Shown piece after piece: positions 40,301-52,900 of a stretch of DNA of 64,000 nucleotides. The translations under genes and the position numbers were made by a program. Source of the DNA: Gordius sp. MW1 (Eukaryota; Nematomorpha; Gordioida; Gordea; Gordiidae); contig OZ038531.1 of assembly GCA_964036665.1 (NCBI GenBank), positions 1,302,001-1,366,000 on the forward strand, written 5' to 3'. The notes beneath the pieces were generated by a model that did not search any database, was not told the origin of the DNA, and was given only the letters and a program-made list of their open reading frames with translations. Position 1 is the stretch's first letter. The number at the start of each line of letters is the position of its first letter.

Positions 40301-40640
40301 CTTGCTTCTTCATTATAAAGAAATCCTAACGCTTTTTAGGCGGAAGTTGCCTTTGATTAATATGCTAGGCGATGGCGTAGCAATAACACTTTGCCCCCCT
40401 CCTACTAGTAGTAGTAGTAGTTTAAGTAGTAGCAGTGTAGAAGCAAGCCGATGGTCGATCGGTTAAAGCATCTCTAACTATTATTGTCGCCGTTAATCGG
40501 TAATTAATCAATTTTCATCGCTTCGTATCGCGTGCAGGCAGCACAGGAAAAGAAAATTGATTTAGAGCGAAGGGATTGAAGAGAATTTTGCAGTTTTGCC
40601 TAATTAGTAACAAAATATTAATTTCCTTTTCGACCGACTC
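37324..40640. other. Intergenic region, mostly featureless
   Basis: Apart from one small element (39344-39504) I see no gene. The frame at 38150-38368 has no family motif. From about 39900 to 40640 the sequence is less AT-rich and contains TAG trinucleotide repeats near 40405; it could hold the promoter and 5' UTR of the FGF gene. Confidence 0.4.
39344..39504. mobile_element. CATGGGCGTAGCC small element
   Basis: Ends CATGGGCTTAGTCAGC and the inverted CATGGGCTTAGCC. The flanks AATTTAGG and AGTTTTGG agree at six of eight positions. Confidence 0.85.
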
Positions 40641-40701
40641 CACCTAATAAATTTGTTAATCCATACTCTACCGCGCCACAGTGATGAACGGCTAAGGTGT
40701 C

Positions 40702-40919
40702 ATGGAGAACCGTAATGACCGGATCGAGCTTAAACACATTTTCCTGCCCGAAAATTCGAGTTGGAATCGGCAAGGATTGGCTTTGGTAAATCCTTTTACG
40801 GATCACATAAATACCAATGATCCTAGCCAACAGTTGGGAAATATAAAGATCATGAAGTCCCATAGGAGTTGCAATAGGAGTTATCCATCCCACCACAAGG
40901 TCCGAAAGAAAAAAACAAA
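40702..40919 (+). CDS. Candidate first coding exon of the FGF gene
   Basis: The plus frame starts at ATG 40702 and runs 72 codons to a basic VRKKKTK end. A donor GTAAAT at 40920 (phase 2) fits the acceptor at 43543 (pyrimidine run, then CATCAAG), and joining the two leaves the frame open. A mirror frame on the minus strand is also open, so this exon is an inference. I recognise no domain in it. Confidence 0.4.
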
Positions 40920-43900
40920 GTAAATTGCTTCAAAATTGATTAGCGTATACTTTTAAATTTGAAATTATTTTTATAATTTTAACACTGTTTACTAATCAAT
41001 ATGTAAATTTCCTAAAATGGTGTTTTTATGAGTTAAAACTTGTAGCTAAAATACATTATGAACAAATTAACCTTAGCTTACTGAAAAAAACGATCACGCA
41101 ATTAAATAAACTATTTAATCAAAAGATAAGGGTTAAAACTTCATCTCGGATATTTTATATCTATACAAATTGATGGAATAATTTTTAAAATTATTAGACT
41201 TTATAAAAAAATTTGCGAGATGCGTGCATCGAGATCAAACTCGAAATTAACACTTTCTTATGTCACTTTTGCCTTTTTGACGTGACAAATATGTTCTTGA
41301 GGCAATTGGTAAAAAATGTATGCATACCTTTTTTCGCTTATTCACGGTCTCTACCTTTTTACACGAAACACCTATCAGCATATTGTTGCAGCCTAACAAT
41401 AAATTAATTTCAAGTGTTTTCACATTTTTTAAATGAATTAAAACATTTTGTGCTGTACCACAGTTTGTCTTTTATCAAGGATGGACATGGCCATGTACCA
41501 AAATGGGTGGAAAAGGGCAATTTAAGGATTTTTAAATTAAAACGCTTAATTTAGAGATACTATACTCTTTTAGTTTTTTAAGGGAAGGGGGGGGGGTTGT
41601 ACCTCCTTGATTTCCTCAGGGGCTAAGCCCAATCTTTGGAATGTTTGTTAACAGAGTCTTTGATAATTTCAATTATTCTCCCTTTTTTATGAAGCATACC
41701 TTGGGCAATAATCCCCATCCAAGTGTCCCTTTAACAAAATGAGAAGATAGACATTGACATGGTATAAAAATAAAACTATTGGGTGGAGTCAGATGGCCTT
41801 AAAAATTAATCTAAATTTGTTGTAGTAGTAGTAGTAGTAGATAAGCCCTTGTAATTTATTCAAGACCTTCCAAGGGTGTACATATAAAATACCTGTCCTG
41901 CCTCCTTCGCCCCCCCCCTCCTTTTTTGCTTATTTCATGTGATATATATTTGTTAGGAATGGATGTAATTGCTTACTGCCTATACATGGGCGTAGCCAGG
42001 TTTGAATTAAGGGGGGGGGGGGGGGGGCAAAACATATTTTTTTTAATTTTTATGGGTTTTTGCATTGAAAAAAAATATTTTTTTCCCCGTTTAGGGGGCC
42101 GCCCCCTCCTGCCTACGCCCATGTACCTATACCAGGTCAAATCGAAATATTTAAAATTAGCTGCTAGTTGAAGGAATTTTTAGCTTGGAAATATTTAAAA
42201 TTCTTAAATGCCGCTTGCTATATGTTATGATTGAATGTCATAACATAAAAATGAACAGGTGTTTTGGCTTTAGCAATATAAATGGGTCGTTTAATTTTAC
42301 GTTAATGTTTTTTTGAAAAACATGATATTTGAGCAGGTTAAATTTTGGCCGGGATTTGGCTTGATGTGACAATGCATGACCTCTATCTAGAATATTTAAA
42401 AGTAGACAATATCGACGAAATAAAATATTAATTTAAAAATTCCGTTTGCACAATTTTTGAACTTATTGTAAGCATCTTTTAATAAAAAGCGACTTTTGGA
42501 TAAAGTTATTTCATACAACTTACAAGTATCAAAAATAAAAGAATGTTGAAGTAATATAGATCATTTTAAGAGTTTATTGACAGTTGTAAAAATTCGATAT
42601 AAAGAACACGTATATTGATGCCCCCCCCCCAAACTACCATACCTTTTTGTTAAAATATATGTATTTTGTATATTCACAATTATATATTTATACCATAAAG
42701 GGTAATAAAAATAATAAAAATATAAGTTCATTTTTTAAGTCCTAAGTCTCAGTGTCACAATTGATAAGAAATACAATATAATTTAAAAGAACATTTCTAA
42801 TATTGGCATCAAATATAGGCATCGTAAAACCTATAAGATACTACGCCAATAATCGATTACCTTTTTCATGGGCGTAGCCAAGGGGGGGGGTAGGAAGGGG
42901 CGACTGCTCCCCTCTAAATCCAAAAATCTGTTGAAATTTATTTAAATTATGGCTAAAATTTCAATAAATAATTATTTTGTCCCTCCCTAAATCATATTTG
43001 CCCCCCTCTAAATCCAATGCTGGCTACGCCCATTACCTTTTTATTAATTCCAAAATTGCATTTGTGAGGTTTCTTGCAATCGAAAATACCTTTTAATTAG
43101 CAGGTTAGGTGATGCAATTGGCAACCTTTAAATTGATTTATCGTAATTATGAATAAATCAAAATGTAAAGGCTTATAATTAAATAATATTGATTTGACAA
43201 TATCACATTTTGCAACATTTTTTAACCACTGTTGAATTGAACATTATTTCTTGTGTCGAAATGATACTACATTTTAAAGATGGTCTCGTTAGACCTAAAA
43301 AGTCATGTTTCTAACAATTTTTGGCAAGTTTACTATAGGGAATGACCCCACCGCTAACTAAAGGATACACTTATAATAAATCGCGAGCTGATTGCATGTC
43401 GAAGTGAAAAGTTTAATTTTGGCGTACTAGCCAAATTATTTACCCCGGAATTAATTATGGTAGTAGATTTTTGAGCTAATTTAGTCCCATTTTAGCCATC
43501 TTAACTCTTATACATGTATCACATCTCTTTTTTTGCCATCAAGGTCAAAAAACGACGATATTCCTGCAATAATGCCTACTCCTTTATCACCACCAACACC
43601 GCCACCTATAATTCCTAGCTTACTCACACCGGATTTAAATCTTGGTCAAACCCATCTTAACCACAGAATCTCTTGCTATGATTCAATAAACATTCCCCCT
43701 CATCCGGCATCCCTAAAATTTCAGCTGACATGCCTACCTTCCCCTCCTCGCCGTTGGAAAACATGCCAGGGATCAGCTGCTTTCATTTCGAGACCTAGTA
43801 GCATAGGACATTCGAATGATGGTAAAATGCACTCAAATCCCACATCATTTTTAACCTGTTACGACAAGGGTCCTACAAAAAAATGGCCACACCTTGGCTA

Positions 43901-46900
43901 TTGGTACGATCGGCTTTCATTTCCCGTCATGGCAGCGCTCACCTATAAACACCGGTTTTTTAAGTGGAACTGGTTCGCGTCTAACCTATTTCCCGCCTTC
44001 CTGCTAATTCTAACCTTGTTGACCATAAGAGCCAATTCAACGCCATTACCATTAAAGGGTCAAATTGTCACATCCACAGCCAAATACTCGCCCGACGTCT
44101 CACGACCTAATTTTAATGAAATCGCTTATGACACCAGATTAAAAAGGACTCTTCTTTCCATGGCTCGAAGACGTAGGTTAGCTAGGAGCACAGGAGAAGA
44201 TGGTATGGCTGAGATTGAAAATTTCTTAAAAAATTTGCTCCCTAAACTGACGACAACTTCGAAATTTACACCGCTTGCCGGTCAGCCTTTGAGGCAAACC
44301 AATCGAACCGTAAATCCCCAAGGCTTAAAGGCCAGGTCCATCACACGAGCTCTGCTAAAACAAGCGGCTCTAGTGATAGGAAAGGCTCGACTTGGTGACC
44401 AAGAGACGGAGGAAGATGACTATGACAATTACAATTACGACGACGACGATGTAGTGGTGGATGAAGATTATCCACAAAGTTATGACAATCTCAAGTATCA
44501 ATTCCAAAAAGGATTTTCTCACGTCACTTCTAATTCCTTGGCCGGAAAACATCGCAATCCCGACGGCCTGGTGATTCCCAAAAAATACTCTAAATTTCAC
44601 TGCAGGAATTCTTACAATCTTCAAATTGCCCCTGACGGTAACGTAAATGGGACCAAAGATTCGTCAAGCCAAAATTGTAAGAATCATTTTAGCGTTTATA
44701 AGTTTAATTTCACGATTTGTTTATAAACCTTTTTTTTGGGGATTTAAAAGAAATAATCTTAATATCGCAAAATAGCGACACAGATACAGGTAGATTCCAA
44801 GTTCGTTGAATTTACACTTAAAAAGTCTCTATTTACCTATAAATTAAAAACAACGTTGACTATATTATCATTGCTTTCGCAATTTATCGCAAAGTTTACA
44901 GGTTTTATGGTCAAATATTTCTAATTTGCATTGAAATTCACCTTAATTTAAATCTAGAGATTACTAATTTGTGTTATATATCTATAATGGTGTAATTATC
45001 CTTTAAAACATAAACTAATAAAGCCATGTGTTTCACTCTCATATATAAGGCCCCACCCATGCAAGCATTATTTGTTGCTAGCGCCAGTTCTGGATTTAAA
45101 TAACTTATGCCGATAATAAAAATTTTGTCATAATATTCACCTGTAAACACTAAGGTTATCTTTTAACTTATACCAAGGTCTCATTATAATGATTATCAAA
45201 TTTCACAAGTTCTGTCTAAAGAGTATAATTAATAATTGAAACTTAATGAAATATACCCAATGCAAATAGATAGGGACGGACGGACGGACGGACAACGGAC
45301 GGACAACAAAAAACGAGCCCATAAATTGCATAGCAATTAACATTTAAAACTCGTTTCCCTCCCCAATTCTAGCCATGTTCATACTTCAAAAAAGCTTGCT
45401 TTATTTAAATTATTATTCGGTGTAACACAAAGCATTTGCTTTTAACTTACATAAAAGTTAACATTGAAAGGGGAAAATTTTTCTGTTACCAATATATTAT
45501 TAGATTGAAGTTTTATGACCCTTTGTCTATGGAGGTAGTACCCTAGTAGCAGGCTAACACTGGTTTAAAAGACCACATAGAAAAAATAAAATGTTTTAAA
45601 TTGTTGTATATAAATATAATTAGGGGGATTTCTCTAGAAACCACGAATTACAATTTTTTGTCATTTAGCTTTACATTATTTCCTTGAAAAGCTTAGGCTC
45701 TCATGGGCGTAGCAGGTGTTGGATTGGGGGGGGGGCAAAATGTTTAAAAGTTTAATGCGGGAGGGGCAAAACATAAATATTTTTAATCTTTAAGGGTTTT
45801 TGCATTAAACCCCCTGGCTACGCCCATGTAGGCTATAATTAATGAGGTGGAATGAAAAAGTTTTATATGCGAAAACAATCGTAAGCTTAGAAGATAAATT
45901 AAAGTAATCAAAGTGTTTAAAAACAACATTATGGGCAATTCGAAATGCTTAGTTGTTTTTTATATGATTTTTGTATTTAGAATCTGACGCTCCCCATCCC
46001 CGTGGTTATTTTGATTCCACTTTTTTTACCTTAATCTATTAGTTAACCTCCTTACTAATCTCAAATATATTTTGGGCACTAACATGGGCGTAGGCAGAAT
46101 TAGAGGAGGGCAATAATTATTTAGGGAGGGGCAAAATGATATTTTTCCGGAATTTCAGCCATAATTATATTAACTTAAAAGAATTTCTGGATTTAGAGGG
46201 GGGCAGCTGCCTCTCCTTGCCTCTCCCTGGCTACGCCCATGGACACGAAAATATAAAGTTTGTTATTTAAACAATTTACAATTCTACTTTAATATTTGCA
46301 TTCATAGGCGTAGCCAGGAGATAACAGGGAGGGGCGATTGCCCCCCTTTAAATCCAAAAAATCTTCAAAATTCAATATAATTATGACTAAAACTATTAAA
46401 AATTATCATTTTGCCCCTCCCTAAATCAATATTTCCCCCCTCTAAATCCAATCCTGGTTATGCCCATGTCTGCATTACTTCGACTACAATACAATCAGTG
46501 TAGACTCATTGTCACATATAGCCTTAGCCTAAAGTGGGGGATGTAACTTATTTTATTATAAACAGTTTTTTATTTTTATATTGTAAAGCGATGAAATGCT
46601 GAAAAACATAAGTTGAAAATGTGGGTGTTTTTATTTTTGAGCACCATAGTTGATGTTTTTTAATTGTAAGTTAGGTAATTTAAGCATTTTCCAAAATATA
46701 TTAATTGTTACATAAGGATCTTTACAAACATATTTTCCATGGGCGTAGCCAAGGGGGAACAGGGAGGTGCGGCTGCCCCCCCCCCTCTATCCAAAATTTT
46801 ATTAAAATTATGGCTAAAATTTCAAAAAATGATTATTTTGCCCCTTACTAAATCATTCTTGCCCCCCTACGCCCATATATGATTCGAATTAAAAGGCTTT

Positions 46901-49900
46901 TAAATAAGAAATTTGATTAGGGTAACTATGGTCTTAGCTAGGAAAGGGAAGGACGACCTCCTATCTGACTACGCCCTTGATTTAATAAATATGAGAAAAA
47001 TTATATTGTAAGCCATTTAAGCTTTCTTCGCATTTGTCAGCAGGACTTTCCTTAGGCGTTTTAGTTGGGATATCAATTGGTTGACATTAGATGGCTTTGC
47101 AGATTGAACTTCATGCCAAGGATGAGTTGTGATTTATTAATAATGAGATTTTCCCCCTTTCCACCCCTTTTAATTTTCTAATGATTTATATGTCATCAGA
47201 GTCCTTCAAATGAAATCCCAATAGTCTATGTGCCAAAGGATGTAGTAAATTCACAACTACAACCATTTTGTAGCCTCTTCTTAACTCTCTACATTTTGGA
47301 CTGATTAATACGTCGTTGTTGGCTATTAGTACAAACAGTCGAGGACTTTTGCTCAGACACATAAATCAATTTAGGGGAAAATGCTGCCTACGCCTAGTGA
47401 GGAGACTCGAACGAAACTGACAAATACATGCAGCACTGTATCTAGCTTTCGCTGCTATTTTTCAATCTTTGCCATTTTTTGAGATTATACTCTTCTAAAA
47501 TGATATAAACGTTATAAATCCATGGTAATCCTACTGATATGTTAATAGAGTATATAAAAAATGGTGACTACGTTTTAAACTTAAATATGTGGATATTTTA
47601 GATAATGCTAATTATTATGTTAATATTACTGCATAATGCATATTAAATGACAAATTTTAGTATGATTTTCAGATTATAGAGCATATAGTAAATTTGTGAT
47701 AAAATATAGTTATTTTGTCTTATCTAGGAACCTTGCCGTTTCCAAAACTTAATAATCACTTGTTTATATAGATTTAAATTTTTTATTAAAATAAGTTGAA
47801 GTAAGTATAACAACTTAATTTACTAAGCACCTAGGCGAAATCACTATTGATAATATGTGGCATGTAGAGATATCATTAAGTTATATTATAATATAGTGGA
47901 AGCAATGAGATTCTGATAAGAATAGTTATTTAACACTTAATTAAAAGAGTTGAATGAATATAATTTCTAAAAAATAAGTTAACACTTTTATATACCGAAC
48001 ATATTGGATTGCATAGCAATTTTATATATATGCCATGGGGCTGATACCAGGGGCGTACGCAGGAACAGGATTCTATTTTGGGGGTGGTTTTCAAATTTTT
48101 TCTTCCTATATCAAAAGAATGCATAGATTTTTTTTCTGCAATTTGATTAAAGATCTATACATGGGCGCAGCCAGGGGGGCCGCCCCCCTAAATGACAGTT
48201 CAATGCAAATACCCAAAAAAATTAAAAAAAATTATCCTTTGCCCCCCCCCAACCCTAACTTTTAAACGTTTCGCCCCCTCCTGTAATCCAAAACCTACGC
48301 CCATGGAAATACATAATGTAGCATCCATGTGAGTTTGAGCAGCCAAATTTAGATTTTAAACAGCAGGTCCTTGTTCCACATGAACCAAATCCAAAATTAT
48401 TATCTAACTATAATCATTTAAAAATCTTACCAGCAGCAGGTTCTTGTTCTACATGCTTAACTTTTTTGACACGAAATTTAAATATTGTGCCTTTTCTTTT
48501 ATTCATATGTTCGAATTCATACGAAATGCTTACGTTTTATAACCACTAGGAAAATTCTGGGAAAATATATTAACGCGTAAAAATACTTAATGGTTGTTGA
48601 ATATAAGTGCTCATAGTTAATTAGGTATATTTTATAATATTTATTATATAATGCGATATTAGATAATCAAAAATATTTTTTTCAAAATCCGCGAGGGTGG
48701 TTTGAACCCCAAAACCATCCCCTTGCGTACGCCACTGGCTGGTACTATTGACAAGGATAATATTGACAAAGATAATGTTAAGGAATAAATAATTTTAAAA
48801 ATTTATTCCGGAATGTCTATGGTATAGTTACATAAAAATTTATTTATAAACTTTTTATTAGCATAACCCTAGGCGTTATTACAAATTGATGTTGCACTTG
48901 CACAAAGTTATATCACAAATAAGGACACTCTCATGGGCATAGTCACGTCAGCATTGGAATTAGAGGGGGCAATAATGATTTTGGGCGGGGCAAAATAATC
49001 GCTTAAGTCATAATTTTAATATATTTTTGGATTTAGAGGGGGCAGCCCTGGCTACGTCCATGGCCCTTCTTAAAGTATATTTTATATAGTTATAATTGTT
49101 TTGTTTACCTCATAGACCTTTTCTGAATGCGGAATGATCATAATTTTAAAATGAAGTTGTTGTTTTTTGAATTTTGCCATCATTAGTAAACCACCTAATA
49201 GCAATTTTTGCCATTATTTTTGATCAATCACATAAAAGAGTGCTCAAAATAGTAATTATTAAATAAGATGATCTATTGGCGATACACTAAATTCTAAATG
49301 ATTAAGAACCATTTTTAAAGACGGAAATTTTTTTATATTTTAGCTCTATATCAATCTTTAACATTTTGCCACCTGTTAAAGTGTCCCGCATTTAAAAAGC
49401 TCTTTACCATAATATCATCACATCGTCGGGCAATAACATTGCACAGCAAACAAATAGTAACGATATAATCAATTAACATACGAATTACAGGCCGCTTGTT
49501 ATAATTATTTATCCGTTTTAAAAAAATGTGTAATATAATTATTAAAATACTTAATTATCAATCAAAATAATTTAAAATTTAATAGAAGTCCGTTGGTTGG
49601 GGGGGGGGTGATCCTAAGGAGCCAATCTCTTTAAAAGTGCTATTAAAATTCGGGGTTATTATTATTTAATATTTTTCCGATAGCTTAATAACATTTATCG
49701 TAAAATATAATTTTTGGCTCGGGCGAGGTCGAAAAATAGAAGCCAACCAGCGGTCATTAGCTAGTCTATTTGCGAAGCAAAATAAATTTTAAGAAGCATA
49801 AGTCCGCAGCCCTTATAAATATCCACATATTATTTAAAAATTACAAGCTGGACAGGACGGACGGACAACCAAAAGCGAGCCCATAAATTGCATACCAATT

Positions 49901-52900
49901 AATATGCAGGATTTAGTTATATACATTGTACCTTTTAAATAAAGATCGTTTTTGCAGCTCGGGGTCTTCCAAGACACACCTTTCTAAATTATCAAGAAAA
50001 CATGTATTTTGTTCTAACATTTTCTTAAATACATAATTATTAGCCATTGCTCTAAGCCTATTTGCAAAAAAATAGCATTTTTGATCTGTAAATTCAAAAT
50101 TACAATTTAAACGCGTTACATTGATTAGTGGAAATTCAATACAATCAAAATTTATTTTTATCCCGGTAGTTAAAAAATTTAAAATTAGATTAAAAAATCC
50201 CAAATCATATCTCAATCTAACCCATTAATTTCAATAGTTTTTTTTATAAATTCACCAATACTTATGCTATTAACATATTAATTGCTTTAAAGAATAAATA
50301 AACTTGAATCTTAGTTTACTATCTTTCTTTACGTTTTCATTTTCCCTAATATTATTCATTCAAAAATTTAAATATTTTTTCATATCGGTTATATTTTACA
50401 TATTTTAGTTAATCTTATATAACCTTAAATAATATTATAAAAAATTCATAATGAATAAAATTTAGTCAATAAACTAAAATAAAATAGTAATGTAAGTTAA
50501 ATTTGGAAACCGTTTTAATTATAAATTTAAAATCATAATCCCCTAATCAGACAACGACCATTTTACTTAAATGTTTTGTTGAAAGTTTTATAAATTCATT
50601 TTAAAAAAATAGCCAAATTATTGCTAAATTTTGAGGGTTTTCCGAGTTTTTCATAAAAGTAAAAAAAACAATAATAAAGGCTAAATTGCAACCTACAATA
50701 GTAAATTAATATCATTTATTATTGTTACACTCATGAGAAGATTTTCAGGGCAATTTTATAATGAATTTTCAGGCAATTTTATTTTGACCTTTAGTAATCG
50801 GCTATTAATGACAATTAAATTTAAGTTTTATTATAAATTATTGGTAAAACAGATTTTATTTGCATGATTTTTGTATTAAAGCTCTGCTTCAAATAACCAA
50901 TATCGGATCGCACAGCGCAATACAAATTTTCGGAATTGCTACAAAACGATACCTTTGCATGGACGTTACTGGCAATCTTTACTCTTCAACCACCGTAAGT
51001 AAAAACATAATAAAAACGAATTTATATAATTTTAAAATTATAATAGTGAACATTTATAAGGACGGGGCAAAATTTGTAGGCAACCAAGTATTTTTTTTAT
51101 ATAAAATAATATTTTATAATTCTTATCTAGCGCTTTTCTCGCTATATATTGTCCAAATTGATAGTATTTCAAGTAATTATTGCTCTTTATATATTAATTA
51201 ATACAATTTAGCTAGAGATAAAAATAAAGTTATATTTAGCTAGAGATAAAAACGAAGCGATTTAATTTTAAAGTTAAGTCGATTATTGATAAAAACAATT
51301 GGAACAGTGCAAAGTTTCCATTACTTTTAATTAAAAATATAATATAAAAGTTTAGCCACTTATTTTATTGTAAGACTAGTATGTAAATGTTTTTATACAG
51401 TTTATTTGCGCATATAAAAATTTACAGTTTTCGTATTTGTATATTTTAAAACTTTATTTGGGTATATATTTGTTTAAAGGCAAGTAGTCTTATAGAAGTG
51501 AGAACGACCAGATTATTGCCTGATAAAATAGAATGACACATTTATTTTTAAATGACAATATTATATAATATTTCTTCCATGGGCGTAGCCAGCATTGGGA
51601 TTAGAGGGGGGCAATAATAATTTAAGGAGAGGGGCAAAATGATTATTTTTTTAATCCTAGCCATAATTTGAATAAATTCCAACAAATTTTTGGATTTAAA
51701 GGGGGGCAGGCACCCCTTTCTGCCCCCCCTGGCTACGCCCATGAATTCTTGATTAAAACCGATTTTTTTATGATCTATCAGCTAGCTACTTGTGAACAAT
51801 ACATAATCTTTTTTATACAAATAAGAAATTTTTAAACAACGTCGTCTTTTTCTTACTAGTGCGGGCCTGATGCGGCGCAATTTTTGGGGTTTTATCTGCG
51901 GGCTGGGTGCGGACCAAAAAAAAGTTGTGCGGGTGTTGGCCGGGCCTGACTTTTTCCGGCCCACGCAAGTTTTTAGTTTTCATCTTCGAAACTATTTATA
52001 TTTGCCATTTTTATGTCTGTTACTTAGATTAAACTTTCGCTTTTGACATACTTTCTGTAACTTAGCATTTACTCTATACCAACACTCGTAGCTATTTCCG
52101 AATTTTTCAGTTAAAACTATTTTTTATATTGCACTTGAGGAGAAGAGTTTTACACAGTTGCGCATGCTGTTTCATTATGTATGCCAAAATCATAAATAAC
52201 TTGCTCAAACTAACTCAATAGTTAAGTACTTTACCCTAAATTCAGCATGTTTCATGTATCTTTATATTAAATCCTATCATTTGTTTCTCTTTTTTGTAGC
52301 TCTCTAAAAATATTTTTAAAGTAACTTGAATTAAATCTATTCGAGGTCATGTTTTTAGTTGGAGCCCCGATCAGGCTAGACAGGATTTGGAGCCTATAAA
52401 TAACTTAACTAACAAACAATTTCAGAAAAATTTTTTCTAAATCTATGCTCTCATTAAAAATAGAACGGTCGTGCAGCATAGGTAATATAGTTTTTCACAA
52501 TCTAGCCCCTCTAGTATATCTATAATTATTTCTATTCAGACATTTTATTTTCGATATTTTTTAAAATTTTCATATTAATTGTATATAGTAACTTTCGAAC
52601 ATCATAATACAAGTGAACACTTTAAAAAAATTATTTTATGCCGCAAAATACAAATTTATTATATAATTATTGATTAAATTTTAGCAAGATTTCATCATTA
52701 TCCTTATTTTAGTTTACCCATTAATAGAAGTGAAATTTATTAGGTATATGCGATAATTTTGTTTTAAAGTTAAGATTTAAGAAAAATGTCAAGCCGGGCT
52801 TGGGTCGGCAGCAATATGTAAAGAATTAAATGTGATGTCATTCATTTGCTTGTCAACTGGATTGTAAAAACGGCTAGGTTTTGTTTGGCCGACCCTTGGA

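Noticed and set aside
40618-40896. Minus-strand frame of 92 codons with hydrophobic start
   Set aside because: It starts at GTG, has no AG acceptor in a suitable place and mirrors the candidate plus-strand FGF exon; no family is recognised.
43533-43571. Start of the FGF frame at TTG 43533
   Set aside because: TTG is not a normal animal start codon; the first ATG in this exon is 43572, or the exon is entered by splicing at 43544.
44370-44624. Minus-strand Val/Ile-rich frame
   Set aside because: It is the shadow of the FGF acidic Asp/Tyr-rich coding stretch.
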